Source: JANQOH01 sp965243325 (GTDB lineage Bacteria > Pseudomonadota > Alphaproteobacteria > UBA7887). From it: a DNA stretch of 64,000 bases. Each line of letters begins with the position of its first letter. Within the stretch, counting starts at the first letter, position 1. Of this stretch, positions 1-8,271 are shown one piece after another. The stretch is taken from positions 1,116,001-1,180,000 of the forward strand of contig CBDEUQ010000003.1 in the NCBI GenBank assembly GCA_965243325.1, written 5' to 3'. The position numbers and the translations under genes were made by a program. The notes below the pieces were generated by a model. It did not search any database. It was not told the origin of the DNA and saw nothing but the letters and a program-made list of their open reading frames with translations.

Positions 1-1244
1 TCGGTGAACCCGGCTTCGCCGTTCATGGAGGCAAGGTTGACGCTGATTTCTGCATTACCCCGAACGGACCGGAGAGACGGGGTGAAGCCCAGCAGGTCTC
101 CGTACCATGTCACGGTGCCGGCCAGGTCTCGATTGGTGGCAAGAACGTTGTCGGTCACGGTGCCGGGATGTCCGCTTCCGAGCCCGCCGCTTATGGCCCA
201 AGGCACGGTCACGCCGTTGCGTTGCGTGACGCCGAACTCAATCCAAATCGACTCTCCGAATACAGGAGATGGTGTTTCCAGCCATCCGACCAGCGAATGA
301 CCGTCGGTTTCCCACACTCCCAGGCTGGCCATAGACAGGTCGCCAAGCTCCGTCGATGCGTCCAACCTCGTGTAAAGCGCTTGAAGTGCAGCTATGTCCA
401 GCGGCGGCAGGAAGGGCCCATCGCAACAGCTTGTAAATCCCGGCGGCGGATCACGGAGGACCGAAAAATTGTAGTTCAGAACGGATTCCGGGGTTTCGGA
501 CCGGCCGTCGCCGACATGGCCGCCAAATCCGACGGCGTGCATGAGTTCATGAACGAGAGTCGAGATGTAGTAGATTCCCAGTTGCCAGTCTGACTGGGGT
601 GGGATGGTGGAACGGCTGATTTGCACGCGCGCGGAACCCAAGCCATGACCATCAGCGTCAGGCGCTACGTAAGCTGCTCCACTCGCCTCGAATTGCCCGA
701 TTGCCGGATCGAAATACTCAACAACGATTTGACCGTCTGGGATATTGGACAATTCTCCGTCGCGAGGCGCATCCGGTCCGATGATCAAGTGCTTGTCGTA
801 GGGCAGAGCGCGGTTCAGTAGCGCGACCGCGTGGTGAACGTACGCCCGTTCGTGGTCGCTCGCGCCAGAGGTGATCCGGACGGTGGGCGGCGACGCAAAC
901 CGTGCAAGACGTCGTTCGCCGGAATAGTCACCGAATGCCCCATACCACGGCCCGCCGCTCGCATGGACGCGGAGAATGTCGAATGTCTCGCTGGCGGTAG
1001 AGCCGCCCGCGTCCCTCCGCAATCCGACGGGAACGCGCTTCGCCGACTGTTCAGTTGTTGCACCGCCGACACTCCCGTTTCCGCCCGTGTAAGCGACGGG
1101 CTGGTTGTAGGCCGGTGCAACCATCGATGCGGGCTTGTAGTCGGTCCGGTCGCCGTTGGCATCGACGATAACCGCGGGGGCACATGCCCCCAGCATCATG
1201 CTGCCAGCCACGGCGCCGATCACGCTCTTGATCAAGTGGTTCAT
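1..1244 (-). CDS. Lipoprotein zinc metallopeptidase, 3' end outside window
   Basis: The frame is open from ATG 1244 to the window edge (414 codons), so the C-terminus is missing. The N-terminus is a lipoprotein signal with lipobox LGAC at residues 18-21, so the mature protein should be anchored in an envelope membrane. Around residue 230 lies HELMHAVGFGGH, a HExxH zinc site with a third His seven residues after the second. In metzincins this spacing is six. The C-terminal part has short Gly-rich segments (GDLLGFTP, VRGNAEISV) that look like beta-barrel strands. A diverged paralogue lies at 6400-7875. The substrate is unknown. The peptidase call rests on the motif; the barrel is inference. Confidence 0.75.
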   Translation of the reverse strand, partial: MNHLIKSVIGAVAGSMMLGACAPAVIVDANGDRTDYKPASMVAPAYNQPVAYTGGNGSVGGATTEQSAKRVPVGLRRDAGGSTASETFDILRVHASGGPWYGAFGDYSGERRLARFASPPTVRITSGASDHERAYVHHAVALLNRALPYDKHLIIGPDAPRDGELSNIPDGQIVVEYFDPAIGQFEASGAAYVAPDADGHGLGSARVQISRSTIPPQSDWQLGIYYISTLVHELMHAVGFGGHVGDGRSETPESVLNYNFSVLRDPPPGFTSCCDGPFLPPLDIAALQALYTRLDASTELGDLSMASLGVWETDGHSLVGWLETPSPVFGESIWIEFGVTQRNGVTVPWAISGGLGSGHPGTVTDNVLATNRDLAGTVTWYGDLLGFTPSLRSVRGNAEISVNLASMNGEAGFT

Positions 1245-1374
1245 GCGTCAAGGGCCTCCCTTCCCGATCCGCATTGCCTGCCGCGGCATTGAAGCGGACC
1301 GGTGCCCTACCCGCAAGGACCCCGCTCTACCCCTCCTCGGGCGTCATGTAGGTGCCGGATTTCACCAATGTAGC

Positions 1375-1865
1375 GTGCGCTGTGGAAAGGCGTCCTTCCC
1401 CAGCGGGTGCGAATCCCGCCCGGCAACTTTCGCTCCCGCCGGTAGCTATCGGAGCGGATTATGGAGGTAACGACATAGTCCGAAGCACTCTGACAGACGG
1501 ACCGCGCGAGGCGGTTCAGCGACCATGCGGGCCGCAACGCGAGTGAACGCTGAGCAGGCCTCGAAACGTGAAGACGCGGAAGCCGACCCGATCGCTACTT
1601 CGGGGAAGGCTGCCACCGACCGGGAAGCGAGCGAAACGAGCACCGGCCGGTTCCGCCGGGGTAGTGGCGGCGGCACGCATGGAAGAGGGGAAGGGTGGCA
1701 ACACGGGAAGCCCTGTCGGTGGCGTGCACGCGCCAACCGGACCCCCGCGAGGGGCAGGCCGGGCCGGCAGGGTGGCGGACAGGCCCGTACGACCGAAGAC
1801 GCCGGGTAATGCCGGTCGAGGAAAGGGGCCTACGGACGAGATTGAGGCACCGGTATCGCGCGAAA
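1375..1865 (+). mobile_element. Group II intron 5' ribozyme relic, no reverse transcriptase
   Basis: The segment starts with GTGCGC at 1375, the usual type of 5' boundary. It continues with stretches resembling domain I-IV text of bacterial group II introns: GAATCCCGCC near 1411, AACGCGAGTGAACGC near 1534 and GGGTAATGCCGGTCGAGG near 1805. The last normally precedes the intron-encoded reverse transcriptase. No reverse transcriptase frame and no domain V hairpin follow, so only the 5' part remains. The IS1595-type unit begins about 40 bases further on. The call comes from recalled sequence resemblance; no structure was folded. Confidence 0.5.
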
Positions 1866-1894
1866 GCCGCCGGACAACCGCTACTCCCTCAACC

Positions 1895-1925
1895 TAAGGC
1901 AGGGGAATTATAGCGAATAGTCACA
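1895..1925 (+). repeat. Left target duplication and terminal inverted repeat of the IS1595-type transposon
   Basis: TAAGGCAG at 1895-1902 is followed at 1903-1925 by a 23-base repeat (GGRAATTATAGCGAAT and ARTCACA). The right end carries the same repeat inverted, with two mismatches, and the same 8-bp duplication. Confidence 0.85.
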
Positions 1926-1934
1926 ATCCTGCCG

Positions 1935-2120
1935 TCATTCGACAGGTCGCCGCTTGACGTTGAATGGTCGGAAGAACGCACGCCGGATCGTTTCAGTGCT
2001 CGCGCCCGGCATGTCGTGTTCCCGCTCCTGTTCGGCCTTCGGCGGCTGGTAGCTCTGATCGGGAATGGTAATCGTCCGGCGCTTCGGTAGAGCCTTTTGG
2101 GATATCGTCTTAGCGCCCAT
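1935..2120 (-). CDS. Small basic protein, unknown function
   Basis: 61 residues, rich in Lys, Arg and Pro (KRRTITIPDQSYQPPKAEQE), with no membrane segment. I chose ATG 2120 because GAGGAG lies about eight bases upstream; an earlier ATG at 2186 lacks such a site. It is the first gene inside the left end of the IS1595-type unit and reads toward that end. A possible promoter lies at 2159-2186. I do not recognise the family. The basic, Pro-rich composition could suit a nucleic-acid-binding or antitoxin-like protein, but that is only a guess. Confidence 0.45.
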   Translation of the reverse strand: MGAKTISQKALPKRRTITIPDQSYQPPKAEQEREHDMPGASTETIRRAFFRPFNVKRRPVE

Positions 2121-2158
2121 CTTTCGCTCCTCTTCGCAAGCTGACTTGAGCCCCTGAC

Positions 2159-2186
2159 AGTATACCAGAGCCGTTTTCACGACCAA
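2159..2186 (-). promoter_or_regulatory. Possible sigma-70 promoter for the 61-residue gene
   Basis: On the minus strand TTGGTC (2186-2181) and TATACT (2164-2159) are 16 bases apart, with the strong Shine-Dalgarno and ATG 2120 downstream. This is seen by eye only. Confidence 0.35.
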
Positions 2187-2411
2187 AGCCTTAAACCACC
2201 GGAGGAATGTGCGTTGTGGCGTTTTTCGACAGCGTGACGCTGATCTTTAGCGGCCGGATATCGACTGCCTGATCCCCGCCGGGCGAGCAGAATGCAGCGA
2301 TTAGACGCGAGATCGGAACTCTACGGGAACATCACGACACGGATGGCCACGGCTTGTCCTCGGCCGGGAAGCGGCTGGGTTGAGCGGCGATGTCGGAGGT
2401 CAGGCAAGCGC

Positions 2412-3902
2412 TCAGCCGGTGTCGATATACGCCACCGCACCGACCAGCGAGCGCATCCGCTCCGCGTGGCCGGCCCGCACCTGCCCAAGGGCCAGCGCCA
2501 TCATCACCGCCAGAGCCAGCCCGACACGGGTCTTCATCTTGGCGAGCCCGCGGATGTAGTGGGTCTCGAAGTTGAAGCTGTTGTCGAGGCGGCTATTGAT
2601 CCGTTCTATCGCAGAGCGCCGGTTGTAGCCGCGCCGCCAGGACGGGCTGCCCCACGGTGTAGGGGTGAAGATGCGCCGGTCATGCTTGTGGAGATCGATG
2701 CGCACGATGCGGCCGTACTCGCCGGGCTCCACTCCGCCCGCCCGGTGGCACGCCTTGCTGCCGACGCAGTCGAAGCCGAAGGCCGCCGCGGGGCAGCGGT
2801 ATTTCAGCGTGCCGCAGAGGCCGCGGTCGGCCTCGAAGCCCTGGAAGGCCATGGCGCGAACCTCGCCGGTCTGGGGGCAGGCGCAGGACACCCGGCCGCG
2901 CTCGTCGTGAACCATGACGTCGGCGCGGTTGGGGAACAGCGCCCGCGTGATCGTCTTCTTCGGGTCGTAGTCCGGCTCCTCCTTCTCGGCCTTCCACATC
3001 AAGCGCGTGTCGATCAGCGGCCGGATGGCCCACTTATCCCAGAGCTCCTTCTTCTGGGGAGCGTTGTCGAGACTGCGGTCGGCACTGAAGTCGTCGCAGC
3101 GCTCGACCATCTCCGGCACCTTTGCGAACAGATTCTCCAGCATCTTGGGGAGCACCTTGATCTCCGAGTCCGACGCGCGCGTCACCTCGAACGCCACCGG
3201 GACCTCGTAGTGGGTGTCGGCGATCAGGTGGAGGCCGAAGCCGAACCATGACTTCACCTTCTTCCAGATCTTGCCGGTCTTGCTGTGCACCCCGCTCGTC
3301 TCGTGCTTGCCCCAGTCGGCGTCGGGGTCGGAGGTCTCCCCCTTGTTCTCGGCAACCCGGCCCGTCGAGTGGCTCTTGATCGCCTTGCCGTCGTAGCCGA
3401 GATGGAGGCCGAGGTCGGGCAACTCTTCGATAAGCGACGCGCGCAGGCTCTCGACCATTGCGGATACCAGTCCCCGCTGCTTCTCAAGCCGCACCACGCA
3501 CTTCAGGAACCGCGAGAAGTTCCAGTGGCTGGGCACCGTTGAGCGTACCTGGGCCGGATGCATCACCGCGCTCGTTCCCTCGCTGCCCTCCCGCAGCTCC
3601 GTCACGGGCGCGCTCTGGTAAGGCAGCGGGTCGAAGCCGCAGAGTTCCAGGAGCGCCGGGTTGCGGCCCATCTCCCGCAGCAGCGACTGGATCGAGGCGT
3701 GCTGGAACACGACGCCTGCGATCAGCGCGCGCCACATCGCTCGCACCGGATAATCGTTGCGTCCGCGGCCCCGCCCGGCGTCAAGCGCAGCCACGATCTC
3801 TTCGTCGGGAAGGGTGTCGAGCACCAGCCGCAGGCGCTCAAGGTCCGGCAGGCTTTCGACAGCCCGCCAGGAAAAGGGTAGCTTCTCCGTTGTCGCCATC
3901 AT
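2412..3902 (-). CDS. DDE transposase with DUF772-like N-terminus (IS1182/ISNCY-like)
   Basis: 496 residues. The N-terminal third resembles the DUF772 region of IS1182- and IS5-type transposases (DYPVRAMWRALIAG, FQHASIQSLLREM). The DDE core appears as DGKAIKS, then FSADRSLD, and later RRSAIERINSRLD, giving plausible D, D and E residues. The frame is intact. It lies inside the 7.4-kb IS1595-type unit and is transcribed toward its left end. I could not resolve convincing inverted repeats of its own between 2187-2411 and 3903-4043. It may therefore be a nested insertion whose ends have decayed, or true cargo. The exact family is uncertain. Confidence 0.8.
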   Translation of the reverse strand: MMATTEKLPFSWRAVESLPDLERLRLVLDTLPDEEIVAALDAGRGRGRNDYPVRAMWRALIAGVVFQHASIQSLLREMGRNPALLELCGFDPLPYQSAPVTELREGSEGTSAVMHPAQVRSTVPSHWNFSRFLKCVVRLEKQRGLVSAMVESLRASLIEELPDLGLHLGYDGKAIKSHSTGRVAENKGETSDPDADWGKHETSGVHSKTGKIWKKVKSWFGFGLHLIADTHYEVPVAFEVTRASDSEIKVLPKMLENLFAKVPEMVERCDDFSADRSLDNAPQKKELWDKWAIRPLIDTRLMWKAEKEEPDYDPKKTITRALFPNRADVMVHDERGRVSCACPQTGEVRAMAFQGFEADRGLCGTLKYRCPAAAFGFDCVGSKACHRAGGVEPGEYGRIVRIDLHKHDRRIFTPTPWGSPSWRRGYNRRSAIERINSRLDNSFNFETHYIRGLAKMKTRVGLALAVMMALALGQVRAGHAERMRSLVGAVAYIDTG

Positions 3903-4043
3903 ATTCTCCCAACCGCGATGTGGTGGAACGGGGGCCGCAGTCCCGATGGCGACACCTTTTATCCGATTCGGGCGCGACTGCGGTGTGATAAGAGAAGCCG
4001 TTCAGCCGCCGGGTGACGGCGGTGCAGAAGTTGGAGGATAAAC

Positions 4044-4661
4044 ATGCCAGAAGCCATTCATCCTGACATTCAGAGTGCGATGCATGCCATCGAACTCTCG
4101 ACGGTCCAGAACACAATCCATCGTCTTGGCGGGTACGGCTTGGGAGTAGGCGTACCGTACATGCGGAACAAAGACGGGGCGATCACTCCCATTCCCAAAG
4201 AAATGATTATCTTCGAAGACGAACTGCAACTTAGCTACCTTCAATCAGAAGATCCGGCCGCTCAAGGTGGACCAGTAGGTTGGCGGTGGGATGTATCGAG
4301 TGGTAAGCCAAAGCTCAATAGCGGCTGCGGTCATTGGAAATGCGGAGTCAAAACCCATTGTGGCCCTGTGCCGACGCAAATTCAGCGTGCGAAGAATTCC
4401 ATTGAACTGCCCGAGGTTCAGAAAATTCTTGGGATTCTTGACAAGTACGGACTTGGGATAATCTTGCCGCACATGCACGATGAAGATGGCTTCATGATTC
4501 CGCTTCCAAAGGGAGTAATCGGTTTTGAAGATAGCTTGCAGGTCGCATTCCGATCCGCAGATGATCCAGAAGTTCTTGCCGGAGAAGCTGTGGGATGGCG
4601 ATGGGATCCAGATAGTGGACGAACTTCTGCTGTAGCGTCCACCCGATTGTCGCAGGCATAG
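4044..4661 (+). CDS. Protein made of two tandem copies of an unrecognised ~70-residue domain
   Basis: 205 residues, started at ATG 4044 with GGAGG seven bases upstream. Residues about 17-83 and 118-186 are copies of one another. Both begin IEL..VQ, pass through YGLG, P.M..(D/E)DG, P.PK and FED.LQ, and end AVGWRWD or PVGWRWD. The linker holds a Cys/His-rich stretch (CGHWKCGVKTHC) that could bind a metal. There is no signal peptide. Base composition is lower in GC than the chromosomal genes, in keeping with its place in a transposon. It is divergent from the DDE transposase. I do not recognise the domain and assign no function. Confidence 0.6.
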   Translation: MPEAIHPDIQSAMHAIELSTVQNTIHRLGGYGLGVGVPYMRNKDGAITPIPKEMIIFEDELQLSYLQSEDPAAQGGPVGWRWDVSSGKPKLNSGCGHWKCGVKTHCGPVPTQIQRAKNSIELPEVQKILGILDKYGLGIILPHMHDEDGFMIPLPKGVIGFEDSLQVAFRSADDPEVLAGEAVGWRWDPDSGRTSAVASTRLSQA

Positions 4662-5028
4662 ACGTGACGTCGTGACCAGTGTTATCTCTTGGTTTCCGTT
4701 ACGCCTGAAGTGAGGTCCTGCATGATGGCATGATCGGATAATCACCGTGGCGGTGAAAGAATGGGTTGCATTGTCGCGCACAATTCTGCTTACATCTCGC
4801 GCGATGCGCAGTAACTCAATGTCCGCAGCTCTGTGTGCCGCAATCACCCAGTAGCCGAACGGTTCCGAAGCACCGCCGAGCGTGGGGTGAAAATAGCCGG
4901 ATCATCCTCTTCGCCAAACCGAAGTCCGCAGAAATTCGCGACTCCGCTGGGGTGAGAAAAAAATCTCGGATCGGCTGGAGCCCCTGCTCAGCAAGGGATT
5001 CCCGACAGCGCACACGCCTCCACCGCGT
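4662..5028. other. Non-coding gap inside the transposon
   Basis: There are 367 bases between the duplicated-domain gene and the convergent secreted-protein gene. I see no coding frame with a credible start, no tRNA and no clear repeat. Confidence 0.4.
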
Positions 5029-5391
5029 CTACTGCTGTTCTATAAGGTCTCTTATGTCCGCTTTGATCTCCTCCAGGTGACTCTTCAATATTGCTGCTAT
5101 GGTATGTGTTGCCCAGGCACTCTTTTGCATAGTGTACCCTATGGAGTTGAGTTGCGAAGGGCTTCTGCACCAATGGACATCTCGTTTAAAATCTTCGCCC
5201 TTGAGCTTTTTGATTTGCCTTTTGATCTGTTCCACATCTTCTAATGCTGCCCCGACGATGTTATGTGCTTCCCATATACTTCTTTGCGCGGTGTACCCTA
5301 AGGAAGCTTTGGCGCAGAGAGGGGGATCAGCGAAAGCCCCCGTTACAGAAACCGCCATAAGAACTATCGATAAGACGAACAAGTATTTCAT
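5029..5391 (-). CDS. Small secreted protein with an internal repeat
   Basis: 120 residues. ATG 5391 is preceded by GAAGGA and starts a classic signal peptide (MKYLFVLSIVLMAVSVTGA) with likely cleavage after AFA. The mature part holds two related helical units, SLGYTAQRSIWEAHNIV and SIGYTMQKSAWATHTIA. Each is followed by a charged stretch likely to form a coiled coil (VEQIKRQIKKLKG and LEEIKADIRDLIE). One Cys near the mature N-terminus and one in the linker could form a disulfide. The codon use is AT-rich for this window. The location should be periplasmic; the function is unknown. Confidence 0.55.
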   Translation of the reverse strand: MKYLFVLSIVLMAVSVTGAFADPPLCAKASLGYTAQRSIWEAHNIVGAALEDVEQIKRQIKKLKGEDFKRDVHWCRSPSQLNSIGYTMQKSAWATHTIAAILKSHLEEIKADIRDLIEQQ

Positions 5392-5450
5392 GAATTTTTC
5401 CTTCGCTAGTTTACTTGCCCGCAGCGTTTTCCTTGAGAGAATACATGCTC

Positions 5451-5633
5451 TCAATACGCCGGCGGTATGAACTTCACGCCGGCGACGATCAACGCGGCGA
5501 TCCCGACGAGTCGCGACGTCAACCGCGCTTCGAGCTCGGCGGCCCGCCGGTCAACGTAGTCTTCCGTCGCCAGCCGGGCGGGCGGCGGCGTCGGCTGGCC
5601 CGTCGCTTCAGTCGCTACAGCTGAGTCCGCCAT
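5451..5633 (-). CDS. Tiny single-pass membrane protein
   Basis: 60 residues. A Pro/Thr-rich N-terminus is followed by a charged stretch (EDYVDRRAAELEARL) and a C-terminal hydrophobic segment (LVGIAALIVAGVKFI). It reads in the same direction as two other tiny ORFs just upstream, so the three may form one transcript. The layout of a charged helix next to one membrane helix resembles small holin- or antiholin-like and phage-associated proteins, but no family is recognised. The start is ATG 5633. Confidence 0.35.
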   Translation of the reverse strand: MADSAVATEATGQPTPPPARLATEDYVDRRAAELEARLTSRLVGIAALIVAGVKFIPPAY

Positions 5634-5738
5634 GCCTCGCCCTTCCGTTCGGTGCGGTATCGGACGTCGGCGAGGTCAAAGTGCCCGTCGCGCCCGGGCG
5701 AGGAGCCTGGGCGCGCCCCGCCTCCGCCCGTGAATCAG

Positions 5739-5927
5739 TCACGCATAGCAGCGAACTACAGTCCACGTTCCGTCGGCGTTTCGTTCGTAATGGCAGCCGC
5801 CGACCCAAAGGCCAGCCGCGATTCCTGCGGGCGGTTCTTTGCCCTTCAAGCCGGATATCTGGTCGAGGACCTTCCCCGCTTCAGGCGTAAGTTGTTCGCG
5901 CGCTTCTACGGTGAGTTGTTCTGCCAT
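5739..5927 (-). CDS. Small soluble protein, unknown function
   Basis: 62 residues from ATG 5927, chosen because GGGAGAGG lies just upstream; an alternative ATG at 5948 has no such site. The N-terminal half is helical (TVEAREQLTPEAGKVLDQI). The C-terminal half looks like a short beta-hairpin with aromatic residues (CHYERNADGTWTVVRCYA). It is the middle member of a minus-strand trio of tiny ORFs. Confidence 0.4.
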   Translation of the reverse strand: MAEQLTVEAREQLTPEAGKVLDQISGLKGKEPPAGIAAGLWVGGCHYERNADGTWTVVRCYA

Positions 5928-5962
5928 CGTCCTCTCCCTTGTCGTCAAGGCGCCGAGCGTTG

Positions 5963-6130
5963 TCAGCTATGGCCCGATGGGACCTCGCGCTTGGTGAAGC
6001 CATCGAGCAGACCTTCGAGACGCGCCATTCGCTCGCGGAGGTCGGCGATTTCACGGTGAAAATCGCGTTGCATGTTCCACAGAAAGGCTAGGACGGCGAC
6101 GAAACCGCCGACCGTGATCCACGTCTCCAT
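5963..6130 (-). CDS. Tiny membrane-anchored coiled-coil protein
   Basis: 55 residues from ATG 6130, which has GGGAG upstream; an alternative in-frame ATG lies at 6151. The N-terminus is one membrane helix (WITVGGFVAVLAFLW). It is followed by a coiled coil with regular hydrophobic spacing (FHREIADLRERMARLEGLL). Proteins of this shape with an ERxARLEGL tail are common, poorly characterised small proteins in alphaproteobacteria. It is first in the trio reading toward 5451 and is divergent from the lipoprotein pseudogene. Confidence 0.45.
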   Translation of the reverse strand: METWITVGGFVAVLAFLWNMQRDFHREIADLRERMARLEGLLDGFTKREVPSGHS

Positions 6131-6399
6131 CGCCGTCTCCCGCTCCAACAAGCGCGAGCAGTATACACGCGGGATTTTCGCGTCAAAACCCTTTGACCTG
6201 CCGCCGAATGGGCGTCAGGCTTTCTCTCGCAACCTTTGCTGGACCCGCTTGGTCGGGTCGCCCGTCGAATAGAACAGCCGCATCCCGGCACGGGGTAGCT
6301 CCCCACGCCATGGCGAATAGGCGGGGCTCTCACGATTCCAGTGAAGGTTGCAACGGCCCGGCACCCGCCGGGCCCGAGGGCAACGGGAGGGATCGCGGG

Positions 6400-7875
6400 A
6401 TGATCGACAGACAAGCGATTTTGGCGGCCGCCCTGGCGGCTTCCTCGTTGATCGGCTGCGCCGGCGAAGGTGATCGCGGCATGGCCTTCGTCCAGGACGG
6501 CGCACAAGCGGGGGAGGGCACGTCTGCGGTTGTTTCGAGTGGACAGGGTTCGTCGACCGCGCCCGACGATCTTCTGCCGCTGCTCCGAACCGGCGGCGGA
6601 GACTTCCAGATCGTCGGCCTGGCTGCGCCGCGTGCCGAAGATGCCGAACACATGCCGATCTACCACGACGGCAAGCACCTATTCGTCGGCGTCGACCAGG
6701 GCACCGCGCAAATCGGGTTCCTGAGGCAGCGGTATCGGGAGGACGGCATCTAGTGGCTCTACGGCGGCCTCTTTGACGGCGTTGGCGGCGAGACCGTGGG
6801 CGCGTACCTGAGCGAGGCGGTGCGCACGCAGGTGCCATGGCGGACGCCGCCGACGGTGCGCGTAATCGGACACGCCAGCGCCGAGGATGTCGCGCGAACG
6901 ATACGGGCCGTTCAACTCGTCAACGCCGCGCTGCCAGAGGGAGCAAAGCTCGAGGTCGGCGCGCCGTTGCCAAGCGTGAGCTTGAGCGCGAACGTCAGTG
7001 TGAGCACCTACAGCGCCTCCGGCCAGGAACTGGCGAACACCATTCACGTCGAGTGGATCCCAGAGGCCGTCTACTCAGCCATCCGTGGCCCGACGAAGAA
7101 GTACAAGGCGGCTTTCGGCGTCACTCTCGGGAACGGCAAGGGCTATATCGGCTTCAACAGGGGGGCGAACTCCTACCCGCGGGACAACGAGGCGACCATT
7201 CTGCTGGCGCACGAGCTGCTGCACGCCGTGGCTGACTTCGGGCATGTCCCGGCGCAATTCGCCAGCATCCTGGAAGGGACGGGGGACATCCACCACGCCG
7301 GGCAGAATGCCCAGCGGCGGCCGCTGTCCTTGCTCTATCCGGTCGACCGGGAGGCGTTGCAGGCGTTCTTCGGCCGCCTGCAAGGCGGCTCCTTGGACTT
7401 CGGACCGTGGTCGAGCGAGTCGCTGCACATCGCCGCCCGCAGCCCGCACGCCGCGTTCGGCGTTGCGCTGCGGAACGGCTATGCGGAGCCTTGGGCATAC
7501 GGACATTTGCCAGCGAGAGACCTTGCTGACAACCGGGCGCTGTCCGGGAATGCAACTTGGAAGGGCGACCTGATCGGCCTCACCCCGAACCGGCACTCGG
7601 TATGGGGAAACGCGGCGATCGCTGTCGCTCTGTCCACGATGACCGGCCGCGCAGACTTCACCGAAATCGTCGTATCGAGGTCGCAACACCGGGCCTGGTC
7701 CCAATGGCGCGACGGCGATCTCGGCTACACCATCGCCGTCCGCGGCAACACGTTCCGGGAGACCGGCGGTGACGCCGGCCGGCTCACCGGCATCTTCACC
7801 GGCCGGAGTCACGAGGGCGCGGCTGGCACGCTGGAGCGGTCGGACCTCACCGCGGCGTTCGGCGCGTCACGCTGA
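6400..7875 (+). pseudogene. Lipoprotein metallopeptidase paralogue interrupted by an in-frame amber stop
   Basis: ATG 6400 (GGGAGG upstream) opens a lipoprotein signal with lipobox IGCA. The frame stops at TAG 6751-6753 after 117 codons, then continues open in the same frame to TGA at 7873-7875. Sequence on both sides of the stop matches the protein at 1-1244. Shared points are PPTVR, the zinc motif (here HELLHAVADFGH, restored residues 271-282), PLSLLYPVDREAL, GDLIGLTP and the ADFT end. The original gene therefore read through this point. TAG is a normal stop elsewhere here (for example at 12980), so a nonsense mutation is the simplest reading. An internal restart downstream would lack the signal peptide. 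Confidence 0.75.
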
Positions 7876-7887
7876 GCGCTGGGCTCG

Positions 7888-8262
7888 CTATCTTCCGAAC
7901 AGAAATTCGCAGAGGATCATCTGGCTGATCTGCCAGAGCGGCGTCGCCTTGCCGTCGACCAGCAAATCGCACGTCAACGTCTCCTGATCCCATTGGGGCG
8001 TGACTTCGATCAGCAGGCCTTTGGACCGCGCCACGATGGTCTTTTCCGAACAAGTGACGCTGATTTCTCCGGATACGTCGGCGCGTCCCCCTGTGGGCTG
8101 ATTCCACCGCCGGATCGTGAACCGGTCATCTTCGTCGAGTTTGGTTTCCACGCTCTCGTTCTCGGCAAGCGCTTTGAACTCCTCTACATCCGCCTTGAGA
8201 TGCCGGACGATCTCACAAAACTGGCTGTCGAGGGTGCAAAAGAACCGGGGGCTTGACCCAGT
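7888..8262 (-). pseudogene. 5'-truncated gene next to the IS1595-type transposase
   Basis: The frame is open from 8262 (just after a TGA) to the stop at 7888, 125 codons. It has no ATG, and its only reasonable start is GTG 8151. Sequence upstream of that GTG still looks coding (FCEIVRHLKADVEEFKALAE), so the natural start has probably been lost where the transposase gene begins at 8272. The remaining part is a small beta-rich protein (ADVSGEISVTCSEKTIV, LLIEVTPQWDQETLTC). The family is not recognised. Confidence 0.45.
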
Positions 8263-8271
8263 TCAGGTCAC

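Noticed and set aside
2220..2260. Codons reading KISVTLSKNATT on the minus strand, similar to ISVTCSEKT at 7888-8262
   Set aside because: The match is about ten residues and the frame has no body or start; chance cannot be excluded.
2340..4040. Terminal inverted repeats for the 2412-3902 transposase
   Set aside because: Only short GC-rich matches (CGGCTG) were found on the two sides, with no target duplication.
6751..6753. Amber codon as pyrrolysine, given the corrinoid genes in the window
   Set aside because: No pylS, pylT or pylBCD-like gene is present, the protein is not a methylamine methyltransferase, and TAG ends ordinary genes here.
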